A DNA stretch of 64,000 bases from Phytomonas francai. Taxonomy: Eukaryota; Euglenozoa; Kinetoplastea; Trypanosomatida; Trypanosomatidae. Below the pieces are notes generated by a model. It was not told where the DNA came from, did no database searches, and worked only from the letters and a program-made list of their open reading frames with translations. Shown piece by piece: positions 32,882 through 43,209 of the stretch. Made by a program: the position numbers and the translations under genes. Location of the stretch: assembly GCA_001766655.1 (NCBI GenBank), contig MJCC01000005.1, positions 290,072 through 354,071 of the forward strand. The letters run 5' to 3'. The first letter of the stretch is position 1. Each line of letters opens with the position of its first letter.

Positions 32882-34422
32882 GAGTTCTCACGCGGTGCTG
32901 CTGCGTGATAACGTTTCATGGGATGCTTAGATTTCGAATGCATCCAATCTCTATAATTAATCGATCACAAATGCCACCAAAATGATGCAGGGATGCCTTA
33001 CCTTTTATTTGTCTGATATCCAAGTAAAAAAAACCTCTAGTCTGAGCGAAATTTCTATTTTCCCGATATGTTTCCTTGATGAAATTTGGTTTTTAAGTCT
33101 TTTTATTTAGTTCGTAATCGACAATTTTTGATATAGGTGAGCGCTTGAGATTGAGGTTTCATTTTTTTTAATGGTTCTGTTTTTTTGAAATCCTAAATTT
33201 CCTCTTTTTGGGTGTATGATATATAGCTCTTGAAGATTGGTTCTACTACCTCTTTGAAATCCTTTAGTAAGGGTACTTGCAGGAATTCTGTTTCTATACC
33301 TCTGCATTGGTGTATGGTAGATCCTTGTTCTTTGCTCTCCCCATTCCAGGTTGTTCGATTGGCGATATGTTAATGAATTGTGTAGCTTACAGAACTTTGA
33401 GGAAGGTATAGCACCACTAGGGTTGAGTTATCGCTATACGCTTTTGCAGATTATAGCTTAATCATCTCCGGTTGTACTCCTGACGAGGTTTGGGAAAAGG
33501 TTCTTTTTTTTTCGAGATAACTAATTAATGGTATTTAGAACCCAATGTTCTTTTTTTTCTTAATCTTGTTGTATCTTTTTATACCTTTTCATTGCTTTTC
33601 CGTAACCAGAGGTGATTAAAGTATTTACCTGTTGAGTTGCATTTCTTAGACAACTTCGTGTACAAAGTTAAAGTGCCAGAGAAATGCTAGCGAATAATTT
33701 CTATATAGGTAACCAATTCTTAACACTAAAATGTTGATCACAAAAGATGTATGCATTTTCCACACTACCATTAGCACTTTATTTTGGCACCGAACTTCAT
33801 TTATTTTGGGCACCTATTCCACTTAAAAATAAAGAGTAAAAGCGGAAAAAATGAGGTTTAAATATTAAATTCAAATAATTACCATCTGAAAATCCAGCCT
33901 TCAAAAGTTAATTCATATTTTGCTTAAATTTATACACGAATGGTAAAATATAGTAATTAGAGCCTGGAAATATTCTAATGTGAAGAAGGAAAACAATACT
34001 AGCTCCGTTTCTATTAGTTTGTTAACAAGCAACATAAAAATAGCTGATAGGAATTTACGTATTCTTTACGGAGCCTTGGTGATAGTTTATTTTTAGAAAT
34101 TGTTTTTGGGTAATTTATTGTGGTAACTCTTTCCTCCTGCTTGCTATATATTCGTTCTCTTATGTGTCCTTCAAATACTTGGTTTTAGGAAAAACGTGTA
34201 GCCTTTGTTTAATCTTCCAAAAAGTGGCAAAGCAGCAATATATCGTATATACACAGATTATTAGTATATGAACACAAATAAATAAATCAATAAATATTTT
34301 TTCCATATAAATATCAGTATATATTTATTTATTTTTATATATTGAACTAGTCTGTTCGATTCCTTATAATATTTCCCCCTTGTTGTCTTGTATTACCCCC
34401 TTTTTACCCTACAAGTGAAGTA
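32882..34422. other. Intergenic spacer, 1541 bases, holding a dispersed repeat copy
   Basis: AT-rich. Its main content is one copy of a ~380 bp repeat at 33121-33499, entered separately. The rest has T runs and a TATTTATT-rich stretch at about 34270-34345 before the next gene. No protein gene is credible. Confidence 0.6.
33121..33499 (+). repeat. Dispersed ~380 bp direct repeat, copy A
   Basis: Nearly identical, in the same orientation, to 60899-61278. By eye only about ten differences are seen across the full length, for example at 33353 (C against G), in CACCACTAG against CACCGCTAG, and in CTCCTGACG against CTCCTCACG. Homology ends abruptly on both sides. No target-site duplication or poly(A) tail is visible. 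The antisense strand of both copies has a short ATG-started frame of 62-66 codons, but the differences between copies change amino acids, so coding is unlikely. Its nature is unknown: a retroposon fragment, a mobile noncoding element or a segmental duplication. Confidence 0.9.
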
Positions 34423-36696
34423 ATGGTGTACGACCACGGCAAAGGGCTCCCCATCTCGCGGCTTATTTTGCTTTGCCTTGTGCTCTGCGTTTGCTTTAAC
34501 GCGCAGGAGACGGCTGGTCGCGGCGATGTGTTTCTCCCGTGTACGCGGCGGCAGCGCCGCCTGCACGTCGGCCGCCTCGAGCCCAGCATGGATGACCCTG
34601 ATAGGGGTGTCGTTTTGGTATCGGTCACCGAGGAGCTCTCGCTTTTTCTCCCTCTTAAACAGGGCTCCGTTGACTCTGCTGCCCTCGAAAATCTCGTGTT
34701 TGATGGCAGCTTCGATTCGCTTTGGTTTTACGTCCTTTTAAACCGCGGGTTTGAGGATCTGGAGTGGGCGGCGTGCAGCGGGCAGTGGCGGCCGGAGTGG
34801 TCTGCCCCGCTTCCGTACGATGATACCGATCGTTTTTTTGCACAGAAGGAAACCCTTACTACCACGGAAGAGGGCTCCGATAGCCCCGATGTTCCCTATG
34901 AACACACATTTGAGTATATGCGATATATCTTATCTCACCATGGCTTCTGCTCTTCCTCGAGCTTTTCTTTTTGTGCGCACAGCAGCGTGGAGAGCCCTAG
35001 CGATCAATTTCAGTGGGCAGCGAAGTTCATGTCGGCGCTCTTATCCTCCTCATTGGGTTGGACTGACAAGACGCCACGGCATATCCGTCCATGCGGTACA
35101 ATTTACCAACGTTCGTCAAATTCCACACGATTTCTGACAAACACGAGAGGTTTTGAGAATCAAAGTAGTAGCTGGTGTTCTTATCATCAGGTTTACAATG
35201 ACTTGGTCTGCTCTCAGCACGTGAATTCCTTACTAAACGGTGGACGTCGCATTGATAAGGGACAGAATGGTTTACCAGAAGGAATTTTCAGCGCAGTCTT
35301 ACCTTCGCTTAAAGAATTTTTCTCAGCACCCTTTTCTCATGTGCACTTTCGTGCAAAACAGGTGTTGCGGGCCGACAACGCAGAGGGGTCTGGGGAGTTA
35401 GAGCTGCGCGTTCAAACTAGAATGTCTCTCGTCTTTACAAATGCGAGTTTAATCGATCGGATGGCTAAGCATTGGGCTAATACATTGAAAACTTACGCTG
35501 AAGGAGGGGATCTCCGCATCTATGTCGGACGCGGTGGGATACCAGATCCGCTACGCATGGCGCTCCCTATCAAGCGTGATCAACTGAGGTGTGTTCTTCC
35601 TTTTTACCAACGAGCGATGAAGTCTGCGGTAGCGCTTTCTGAAGCCCATGATACGTCGCCAAAAGAGGAGGAAGGTACACTGGAAATGGTAAAGCACCTA
35701 AGACAACCTGAGGTGAAATACAGCCTCCGACCTATTGGCAAAGATCACGGCTATTTGGTAGTGACACTGCAACCTTCGCTGCTTCTTTCGGCATGTGAAA
35801 TATCAGGGCAATTTAGCAAGGTTCTCTTTGACAAGCTCGATCCTGTGCATATGCCCTTTAAGGAAGGCGATGTTGTGTACTCGTTAGTGTTTTTCCCACT
35901 TCACCTCGTACGGCCTCGTTTGTATGATATGGAGTCACTGTCTGGGTCTACGGAGGTGGAAAATTACATGACGGATGTAAGCACCAACACCCTTACGGTG
36001 TTGCTCAAGACCAAGATCACCGCTCTCCACGTCGATGTTTATCGCTTCCTTCTCGAACGGGCAGTGCAACGAACGCAGGACTGTCAGAATTGGGAGGATG
36101 GGGAGTTATCGGAGTTGAGGGGGTTGCTATTGGCGCGCTTTCAGTTTTACAACGGTTGGACAGGGTTGAAGGAGATGCCACGGAATGCGAACAGCTATCG
36201 CGTTATTCCTGAGCCCATCGTCTTTATCGAGCGCGAAGTCAAGCGGGCGGAGGCGAAGGACGGCGCCACACCGTGCTCTGTGGTTTGCCAACGCGAGAAC
36301 CTATTTTCCGAAGTCACCCACATAGACACCCTCTTGGGGCTTCTGCAGGTGCTACGAAGACCTTCCCCGAATTCCGACTATACGAACGCACCCAGCTTGG
36401 ATAATGGCTCCGTCATCCCGCCGCCGAGGGCTGATAGTACCTGCCGCTGCCAGTACGGCGTCCGCGCGGCGCCCGCGTCCGGTGCATTTGTACCTGAGCC
36501 GGATGCGTCAATGATGTTTAATTTCGTTGTTCTGGGATTGCTCTTCTCTTCTGTCGCAGCGGTTTTGCTGACAAAGGTAACAAGTAGGTTAATGTACCCC
36601 GATTTGTTTTTAAAGTATCACGTTCACGAACTAGAAAAGGGTGAAATCGATGGGCACTCTAATAAATCTGATGTACTTGTGAAAAAAAATCAGTAG
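34423..36696 (+). CDS. GPI16: GPI transamidase subunit PIG-T/GPI16-like
   Basis: A 757-residue protein starting at ATG with a clear N-terminal signal sequence (LILLCLVLCVCF, residues 14-25). EELSLFLPL followed by a stretch ending in CSGQWRPEWSAP resembles the PIG-T segment EEL-ITPLP to LSFTQGRW--WG. Near the C-terminus, MPRNANSYRVIPEPIVFI resembles the PIG-T juxtamembrane part, and PEPDASMMFNFVVLGL starting at about residue 691 matches the conserved PTPDFSMPYNVI motif; the single membrane helix is about 697-719. PIG-T is the central luminal subunit of the ER complex that attaches GPI anchors to proteins, the main surface anchor in trypanosomatids. A short cytosolic tail of ~35 basic/acidic residues follows. 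Sequence identity is low, so this stays probable. Confidence 0.68.
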   Translation: MVYDHGKGLPISRLILLCLVLCVCFNAQETAGRGDVFLPCTRRQRRLHVGRLEPSMDDPDRGVVLVSVTEELSLFLPLKQGSVDSAALENLVFDGSFDSLWFYVLLNRGFEDLEWAACSGQWRPEWSAPLPYDDTDRFFAQKETLTTTEEGSDSPDVPYEHTFEYMRYILSHHGFCSSSSFSFCAHSSVESPSDQFQWAAKFMSALLSSSLGWTDKTPRHIRPCGTIYQRSSNSTRFLTNTRGFENQSSSWCSYHQVYNDLVCSQHVNSLLNGGRRIDKGQNGLPEGIFSAVLPSLKEFFSAPFSHVHFRAKQVLRADNAEGSGELELRVQTRMSLVFTNASLIDRMAKHWANTLKTYAEGGDLRIYVGRGGIPDPLRMALPIKRDQLRCVLPFYQRAMKSAVALSEAHDTSPKEEEGTLEMVKHLRQPEVKYSLRPIGKDHGYLVVTLQPSLLLSACEISGQFSKVLFDKLDPVHMPFKEGDVVYSLVFFPLHLVRPRLYDMESLSGSTEVENYMTDVSTNTLTVLLKTKITALHVDVYRFLLERAVQRTQDCQNWEDGELSELRGLLLARFQFYNGWTGLKEMPRNANSYRVIPEPIVFIEREVKRAEAKDGATPCSVVCQRENLFSEVTHIDTLLGLLQVLRRPSPNSDYTNAPSLDNGSVIPPPRADSTCRCQYGVRAAPASGAFVPEPDASMMFNFVVLGLLFSSVAAVLLTKVTSRLMYPDLFLKYHVHELEKGEIDGHSNKSDVLVKKNQ

Positions 36697-37013
36697 CTCA
36701 CTAGCACTGCAACACTAATAACAACACGAAGGTGTATCTTTGAAGTGGCACGGCATGGCGTATCCGTGATATTCTCACCATTGCGTTTCAATTTTATGAA
36801 CTCTACGGTAGCACTTTCTTTTCCCCTATCCGGTTATTTCTCCCCACTTCTTCTACATTGCAAGTTTTTTCAAATTTCCAAAAAAGATCAATCGTCCTCA
36901 TTTTTTTTTTTTAACGTTCGTTATTTTTTTCCGACTCCAATAGTCCACAAGGAAGTACACTATTTTACGGAAAACCCAACCCGCGCCTTTCCCCCTCCCC
37001 CTCTCCATCTCCA
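36697..37013. promoter_or_regulatory. Spacer with polypyrimidine tract and predicted splice acceptor
   Basis: Holds a T-rich tract at 36900-36930 (T12, then TTATTTTTTTCC) followed by the first AG at 36942-36943, the predicted spliced-leader acceptor of the next small gene. A second pyrimidine block, CCCCCTCCCCCTCTCC, lies at 36990-37008. Confidence 0.5.
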
Positions 37014-37454
37014 ATGAGCCGGGTGATCCCCAGTTACTCCCTGTGCGACTGCACGATGGCCGTCGATAACGCGGCCAACATCCTCAACGGCTTCCCCGCG
37101 CACCTCGCCACGAAGGACGCGACGCGGGCCCGCGCCGGGGCCCCGCCCGCGCGCCCGCCGTCGGGGGCCCGCTCCGTCACCGTCTCCCGCCACGACCCCT
37201 ACCGCCTCCGCCTCCTGCGCAGCCCCTGCGCCCCGCTGGACGGCTTCCTCGCGTCCTACTCGGACGGGGAGGCGGTGCCGCCGCTGGCCCTCGTCCCGGC
37301 GCCCTCCCCCCTCTCCCCCCTCCCCTCCGCCGCGTCGTCCGGGGGCGCGGAGGGCTGGCGGCCCGCCCCGGAGGCCCCCGCGCACGGCCGCGTCCTCCGC
37401 TTCACCGTCGACCGCTCCAACGGGCGCCCCGTCCCGGTCGCGAAAATCGCGTGA
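37014..37454 (+). CDS. Small GC-rich hypothetical protein, 146 residues
   Basis: The ATG at 37014 follows a trans-splicing-like pyrimidine tract and opens 146 codons on the same strand as all neighbours. The N-terminal ~35 residues (SRVIPSYSLCDCTMAVDNAANILNG) look like ordinary protein; residues 40-120 are Ala/Pro/Arg/Ser-rich; the end (GRVLRFTVDRSNGRPVPVAKIA) again looks folded. GC is extreme: the counted line 37141-37200 is 85% GC. That composition also produces a longer antisense open frame, which I reject. No function is recognised. Support comes from position, strand, start context and the ordered termini, so this call is moderate. Confidence 0.55.
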   Translation: MSRVIPSYSLCDCTMAVDNAANILNGFPAHLATKDATRARAGAPPARPPSGARSVTVSRHDPYRLRLLRSPCAPLDGFLASYSDGEAVPPLALVPAPSPLSPLPSAASSGGAEGWRPAPEAPAHGRVLRFTVDRSNGRPVPVAKIA

Positions 37455-40400
37455 CGGCGACCGCCCCGGCCTGACCTGACACGGGCGCGTGTGTGCGTGT
37501 GTGTGTGTGCGTGTACGCGGTCTCCCCCTACGTGTGGGGGTCCTTACCAGCCTAATCAGCGAGCATACGGTTCCCGGAGCAGGGTCTATATACACACAGA
37601 TCCCACAAAGGCGTTCAATGTATGCATTGGGCTTCTTTTTTTTTTGGTTTGTTTAATCTTCATTTAATCCAATTTATCCGTTTAACGATTGGATGTACAG
37701 GGGTGGGGGAGGAGGTGCATATCTATATCTATATCTATATCGATAGGTCGATGGGTATTCTAGCGGTAAACATTAATGTTCTACGTAGAGGGGAGCAAGA
37801 CTGCAAGTATGCATAGGCGTGTGCAGTTGCCAGTTGATTATATACCAACATAAAACAATTCACCCTGGTGCTCTTCCTTTTGCGTTAATTTTGGTTTTGT
37901 TTAACATTTTTTCTTATAAAGGCTTTACCTTCTAGTTGAAAAGGAATCTTTGCTCCAGAAATATCCAAAGGTTTTTTAACGGTTTGACTCAAAACGGATA
38001 GTAGCAGTGGTTTTAGTTTCCTCTATCTGTCTGCGTGTGGTGTGTGTGTGTGTGTGTGAAGCGTTCCTTGTTTTTAAATGTTTTTTCTCCCCCCCCCCCC
38101 CCCCCCCCCCCCGCCTCTACTCGCTTAAAATTTTCTCTGAACTTTAGTGTTTGATACAGCGTGTTCTTTTACACGTTGTTACTTTTTTCCTCTCTTTGAT
38201 GCGTCTTTAAAATTGTGATCTCACACGGGAAAGATTTGAAGAAGCCAAGAATCGAGAGAAGAGGTTTAAACAAGAGGCATCTTTATTTTCTTTATTCATG
38301 CTTTATATATTATAAGTATGGGGCGATGACTAGCTAGAGCTGAATTATTTTCCATAAATTTATCCCTCTCTATCTTTCATTATTATTCAAGTGAAGCGCG
38401 TTAAAGAAATGGTTCTTGGAAATAATGGCGAACTAAGAAGGGAGGGGGGGGGGGGGGACTGTTTACTGATTAATCGCATAAATACTGCATAATAGCTGAC
38501 AACCTAGTCCATTCTTTTGTCTTTTATCCTTAGTAGTCGTAAAAAATAGCGAGTCTGGGAAACATATTCTATTTTTACTGTCGAATCAGAATGTACTGTT
38601 TTTAGTACGCTCAATGCTTCGAAGGTGCTAATGCAAAAAAGGAATGAACGGAATTTCTTTTCTATTTTTTTTCGAATATTCGCGTCGCCATATGTCTAGT
38701 ACTTTCTCATGGACTGAGTTGACAGAATTATCTGGACAAAGGTTCGCAGTAGCTTAGCATTGTTTTAATATTTTGATATTTCCCCCTTTTTACTAGTTAT
38801 CAAAATTTTTAATAGGATTTCTTTCTTCTCTGCCCCCCCCCCGTTTTTTGGACAAAATATAGTTTTGTCCATTTCTATAAACTTCTCGCTTTCCGGATTT
38901 ATGGTGATTATAAAAACGAAAGTACATTGTTGTTTGCGTATGAAAAATGCTTTTAAGCAAAAGAGGATTAAAGTAAGGCGAAACTGAGGAATTACTGCAG
39001 CTTGTACATCATTATCTTTTTCTCTAAAATGTACATATAAATATATCTATATCTATATCTATATAAGTATGCTTGCATGGATATTTAAAATATATTTTCA
39101 GACCTGTTACTGTTGATTTCTACTTATATATACATATACGAGTTTCTCTATATACCCTTTGTTATGTCTCACTTTTCACAAACTATCTTTTGGTGATGCA
39201 TAAAGTGATATTAGCTTAATGGTTTTCTCTCATTCACTAAACATGTGAATTTGCAGTAAAAGATGTATACAAAAGATCTACTATTTTTCTACATGATCCT
39301 TACTGCAACAGAAAACTACGATTCTTTCTGAGAAGCTTTTCCCCTAGGTGACAGGGGGGAAAATACACACAGACGGAGGATGTCAGATATTTAACAAGCT
39401 CATCTGAACTCATTTTTTTCTTAAATTTGATTTTTTTTTTATTACTTATTTATTCTTTTTTCTTTTCAGGAAAGAAGGAAGTATGGCAAAGGCAGCTGCA
39501 TTAAGGGAAATAGGGTTTTCGTAGTAGTGCGTTTCGACATCCCTTATTTTAATTTGGGTTCCTTTCTTTTTCCGTTGTCCCTTTTCTGTAACTTTTCAAT
39601 TCACAGAAACTTATAATGAATTTATAAAAAAATTAAAAGCCTATCTACAATAGATGGTTCTATATAGATGCTATTGTTTTCCTTGAATTCATCCCACAAT
39701 ATAGCATTTACATAATCCTTTTTACTGTAAATAGGCTAAAGTGAGGAAAATATAGGCATTCACTTTTTTTTTTTGCTTATTGCATACGTTCAAGCATTTA
39801 ATTCACATAAACAAATTAAAAATGCAAGCCGAAGGGGAAAATGTATGTTTAGAGGAAAGGTTTTCTCAAGTATTCCCGTAACTTTCTGCCGTTTTATAAA
39901 ATCATTACTTAAAAAAAATCATCTTTTTTTTTTTTTAACGATTTTGAGAAGAAAAAGAGAATACTTTGGTGATGCCATTGTTTATCACTGTTGGTGCCTA
40001 GTGTATACATATATTTCATGACTCATACTGAATATATCTATGTAAACAGCGTACAGGTGGATCTTAGTGTTCAAACCTTGGCTTTGCGGCTTTTAAGGAA
40101 CGATAACCAAAGTGCTAATAAATTTGGATGAAATCATCAACTTATATAAGGTATATCGATCCCCAATTTAAGTCCTTTTTTTCTGCATGTCCTTCCGATT
40201 GATAAGGACTGCATTGATTTTTTGTAGCAAATCGGAAAAGCGATATTTTGCTACATTTTTTATACATAAAATGGTAATAGCAATAACTTGATTGAAAAAA
40301 TAAAAATAAGGTAGCGAAATAAAATATTATGGTATCGATAGTCAATATGGATTATTCTTGCTTCAAAATAATGATGGGGGTCATTATGAGTCCCATCTCT

Positions 40401-40690
40401 TCGAATTTAGGGGAGTTTTTTTAATAAGGATTATCCTTATATGCTTTTGTCTTCATTTTCGAGCTCTAAGACTTGTAAGGTTTTTAAAATTAAGACATAA
40501 AAATGATACACGCTTGTACTTGCTTTATGATTATCTGCATGTTGTTAGTTTATAAATACCTTGATTATCTGTTTTTCTTTTATCTTCTCCTTTTCATCTA
40601 AGCTATAGGAACATCTTAAAGAAACACTTCGGAAAAGTTCTAAACTAGAGTATAAAAAAAAAAGAAGGGTTCAACTAATAAACGCGTTCA
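37455..40690. other. 3.2 kb gene-free spacer with GT repeats, poly-C and poly-G runs
   Basis: The longest region without a gene. From 5' to 3' it holds a GT-rich stretch (37489-37515), a TATATC hexamer run (37719-37741), a second GT run (38037-38058), an unbroken run of 24 C (38089-38112), a run of 14 G (38444-38457), a run of nine C near 38833-38841 and another TATATC run (39042-39063). The remainder is AT-rich with many T runs. Short open frames (for example 39773-40021, 40358-40555) lack credible starts or composition. Both flanking genes are on the + strand, so it is not a strand switch. Confidence 0.7.
38089..38112. repeat. Homopolymer run of 24 C
   Basis: Uninterrupted C run preceded by a T6 tract and a GT repeat. 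The minus strand is therefore a 24-G run able to form G-quadruplex structures. Its exact length in the true genome is uncertain, since long homopolymers are easily misread. Confidence 0.85.
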
Positions 40691-41893
40691 ATGCCAGCAC
40701 CTCGCCCTGAGTTCGAAAATCCACCCGATATATATTATAATAGTGACGAGGCCAGACGTTATCATGTGAGCAATCGCATTCAAACAATCCAGCGTGCGAT
40801 GACGCTGCGGGCGTTGGAGCTGATGGGAATTCAAGCCGCCGTTTCGCGTGCGCAGGCGGAGGGCCGTGCGACGCCCTGCGCGACGCTGCTGCTCGACATT
40901 GGGTGCGGGACGGGAATTAGCGGCGAGGTGCTCACCGAGAAAGGACATGCCTGGTGCGGCCTGGATATTAGCCGAGATATGCTAATGATTGCGAAAAGGA
41001 ACGAACTGCACACATACGGGCTTTTGCCGAACGCCAGCGCTGCGAACGGGCAGAAATCTGGGATGGAGTTTAGCGGGAGCGCCACTCGTGTTGATACCAG
41101 CAACGTGAAATGGGGACTCATCACTGAGGACGAAGAAGAGGAGGAGGAGGAGGACGACGATCCCGAAGCCACTGTCGACGGTGGCGGCAAAGGGGATGCT
41201 ATATCACCGGCGCCCTTGATAGTCGAACTGATTCAAAACGATATCGGGCAGGGCATTCCTTTTCGCCCCGGAAGCTTTGACGGGTGTGTTTCCATCTCCG
41301 TCTTGCAATGGTTATGCCATAGCACAAGGAAGGGTGAGGTTCCACAGCGGCGACTCATGGCCTTTTTTCAAAGCCTCTACAACACCCTCCGACGTGGTGC
41401 GAAGGCAGTTTTTCAGTATTACCCGAGCAATCCTGAACAGACGCACATGATTACACAGGTGGCTATGAAGTGTGGCTTTGCCGGGGGTGTCGTCGTCGAC
41501 TACCCCCACTCCAGCAAGGCGAAGAAATTCTATCTCGTGCTTCAGGCCGGGCAGGTTGTCGGCGGATTCGTACCCCCCTCACCCCTTACAGACGATGTTG
41601 AAAATGAAAACTCCGAGGACTTTAGCAACGACAACAGTAGTGATGAGGACAGTGAAGGCTCCGAGGAGGGGCTCGAGCAGCGTGATCGTGTACAGGTAGG
41701 CGGGCGCGATTCTAAACGAGCTAAACGGGAGCGTCCCTCCTCATCACGTGATCGGAAACGTAGAAGGGATAATCGGCCGGTAACCGGTTCCCGAGACTGG
41801 GTTCTACTCAAAAAAGAGGAACGACGTAGTCGTGGGCTACATGTCACCGCGGACAGCAAGTACACCATGCGTCGGCGAAAACCTCGTTTTTAG
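40691..41893 (+). CDS. BUD23: 18S rRNA (guanine-N7)-methyltransferase BUD23
   Basis: A 400-residue protein starting at ATG. MPAPRPEFENPPDIYYNSDEA is the classical BUD23/WBSCR22 N-terminus. The SAM-binding motif LLDIGCGTGISGEVL includes GCGTG at residues 71-75; LDISRDMLMIAK is motif II. After an insert, DIGQGIPFRPGSFDGCVSISVLQWLC and GFAGGVVVDYPHSSKAKKFYLVL follow, and the C-terminus ends in the conserved basic tail RRRKPRF. The enzyme, with partner Trm112, makes m7G in the 18S rRNA decoding region and is needed for 40S export. Compared with the ~280-residue human protein there are two insertions: about 70 residues after motif II with a run of acidic residues (about 145-160), and an acidic/Ser-rich block before the C-terminal tail. 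Confidence 0.93.
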   Translation: MPAPRPEFENPPDIYYNSDEARRYHVSNRIQTIQRAMTLRALELMGIQAAVSRAQAEGRATPCATLLLDIGCGTGISGEVLTEKGHAWCGLDISRDMLMIAKRNELHTYGLLPNASAANGQKSGMEFSGSATRVDTSNVKWGLITEDEEEEEEEDDDPEATVDGGGKGDAISPAPLIVELIQNDIGQGIPFRPGSFDGCVSISVLQWLCHSTRKGEVPQRRLMAFFQSLYNTLRRGAKAVFQYYPSNPEQTHMITQVAMKCGFAGGVVVDYPHSSKAKKFYLVLQAGQVVGGFVPPSPLTDDVENENSEDFSNDNSSDEDSEGSEEGLEQRDRVQVGGRDSKRAKRERPSSSRDRKRRRDNRPVTGSRDWVLLKKEERRSRGLHVTADSKYTMRRRKPRF

Positions 41894-42333
41894 GCTTTCT
41901 CGCCAAGTTCACATGCTGTGTTCTAATTACTCCAAATCCCATCCCTGAACTTTTTTTTTTTTGACGGGGGGGGCACCGCTCTTATGTTTGGAATGAGCGA
42001 AACCTTCTTTTCTTATTAACTGAGGAGGCTCTATAGAATGGGCCATTCGTGTAAGATAATTATTAAAAATGCGATTTGCCTTCAATGATTAGCCTAAGGC
42101 TACGTATTGCTAAATAATTACAGGCAGCGCTTAATCCTCTTTTGAGCTTCATGAAAGAACTATGCAGTCCACGATGGAAAAAAATATTTAACTTTACCTC
42201 TTCTCTCTCTCTTTCCCCTCATTTTTAATTGAAGGTATCTAATTTTTATTGGCCGTCATACCTCATATTTTCTGTTTCCTTTTTTTAGCCTTGAAATTTT
42301 TTCTTTTGAGGTAAAGAAGGAAACAGAAGCACA
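41894..42333. other. Intergenic spacer, 440 bases
   Basis: A T run (41951-41962) directly followed by a G run (41966-41972) after the BUD23 stop, and a pyrimidine tract with CTCTTCTCTCTCTTTCCCC at 42199-42220 that could direct trans-splicing of the next gene. No gene is seen. Confidence 0.5.
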
Positions 42334-43209
42334 ATGGAGGATGTCGATGACTCTATTAACTGGGTAACGCCGGAGCCTGCACAGAAGAAGATTTCCATGT
42401 TGCTGAACCTCGATGATTTTAAGCGAAAGGTCGCTGATGACCCCGCAAATCTATGCTGTGTGATAGTAACCTCTACTCTTTGCCGACATAGCGGCATAAA
42501 AAAAATACCCTATCCGAAGCATTTTTCCGACGAGGAAAGACTCGATGAGGACGATTCCGATCATGAGTCTCAGGAAGATGAGGACTCGGATGACGATGTA
42601 GATGGCAATTCTCAAGGTTCCTTCTTTGACCAAATCAAAACGAATTTAGTCCTGTCTGAGCAGGACCTACAGAAGCGGCGTCACGTGCGCTTTTTTCACG
42701 TGTGTGCGTGTATGAAAGAGGAAATGGATATTCGTCGACTCATAGCGGTATCCCCCCTCTTTAAGATGACTGGCCGCGCGCCAACCGAGCAGGAACGTGC
42801 TTCACTTCACAACCTAGCGCACAAACAGCTGATTGAATTGCTTCACTTTTTAGAGGTGTACAGCACGCCAAGTATGCTTTTCTTTGTACGCGGTGAAAGG
42901 ATTCGGTACCCGAGCAAGGAGGAAGCTAACGCGGGAACAATTGGAAGGAGCACAAATTTGAAAGGTCGCTTGTACCCGCGCGACCTTTTGGTGGCTACGG
43001 GGAGGAACTACGTTAAGTGGAAATACGTCTTTCGGAATGCGGTGGCAATTCGCAATCAGATTTTAAAAGACTACGACGCTGAGATGCGCGAAATCGCAAA
43101 ACAGGAGCGCAAGGAAGCGCGCCGTAGAAGGATATTAGAGCGTAAAAATGCCAGAGGGAAAGAAGAGGAATCTGAAGAATTTGACGATAATTCCGGGGAC
43201 GGATACTAG
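42334..43209 (+). CDS. Thioredoxin-fold-like protein, acidic and basic extensions
   Basis: A 291-residue protein starting at ATG. No family is recognised with certainty. NLCCVIVTSTLCRHSG (about residues 39-54) and VRFFHVCACMKEE, then YSTPSMLFFVRGERIR (about 178-193) follow the order of a thioredoxin fold: beta strand with Cys, beta strand, then cis-Pro strand TPSMLFF and the F-RGE turn. There is no CXXC motif, so redox activity is unlikely. An acidic insert (DEDDSDHESQEDEDSDDD) occupies about 70-90. The C-terminal ~50 residues are a highly charged basic helix (QERKEARRRRILERK) ending in an acidic tail. Phosducin-like proteins are one alternative. Clearly coding; function unknown. Confidence 0.7.
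   Translation: MEDVDDSINWVTPEPAQKKISMLLNLDDFKRKVADDPANLCCVIVTSTLCRHSGIKKIPYPKHFSDEERLDEDDSDHESQEDEDSDDDVDGNSQGSFFDQIKTNLVLSEQDLQKRRHVRFFHVCACMKEEMDIRRLIAVSPLFKMTGRAPTEQERASLHNLAHKQLIELLHFLEVYSTPSMLFFVRGERIRYPSKEEANAGTIGRSTNLKGRLYPRDLLVATGRNYVKWKYVFRNAVAIRNQILKDYDAEMREIAKQERKEARRRRILERKNARGKEEESEEFDDNSGDGY

Noticed and set aside
33107..33307. 66-codon minus-strand frame conserved in both repeat copies
   Set aside because: Differences between the copies are mostly amino-acid changing and it has no match pattern; conservation follows from the repeat itself.
36960..37595. 211-codon minus-strand frame over the small GC-rich gene
   Set aside because: Arg/Gly/Thr/His low complexity and against the strand of all neighbours; no ATG-started pattern.
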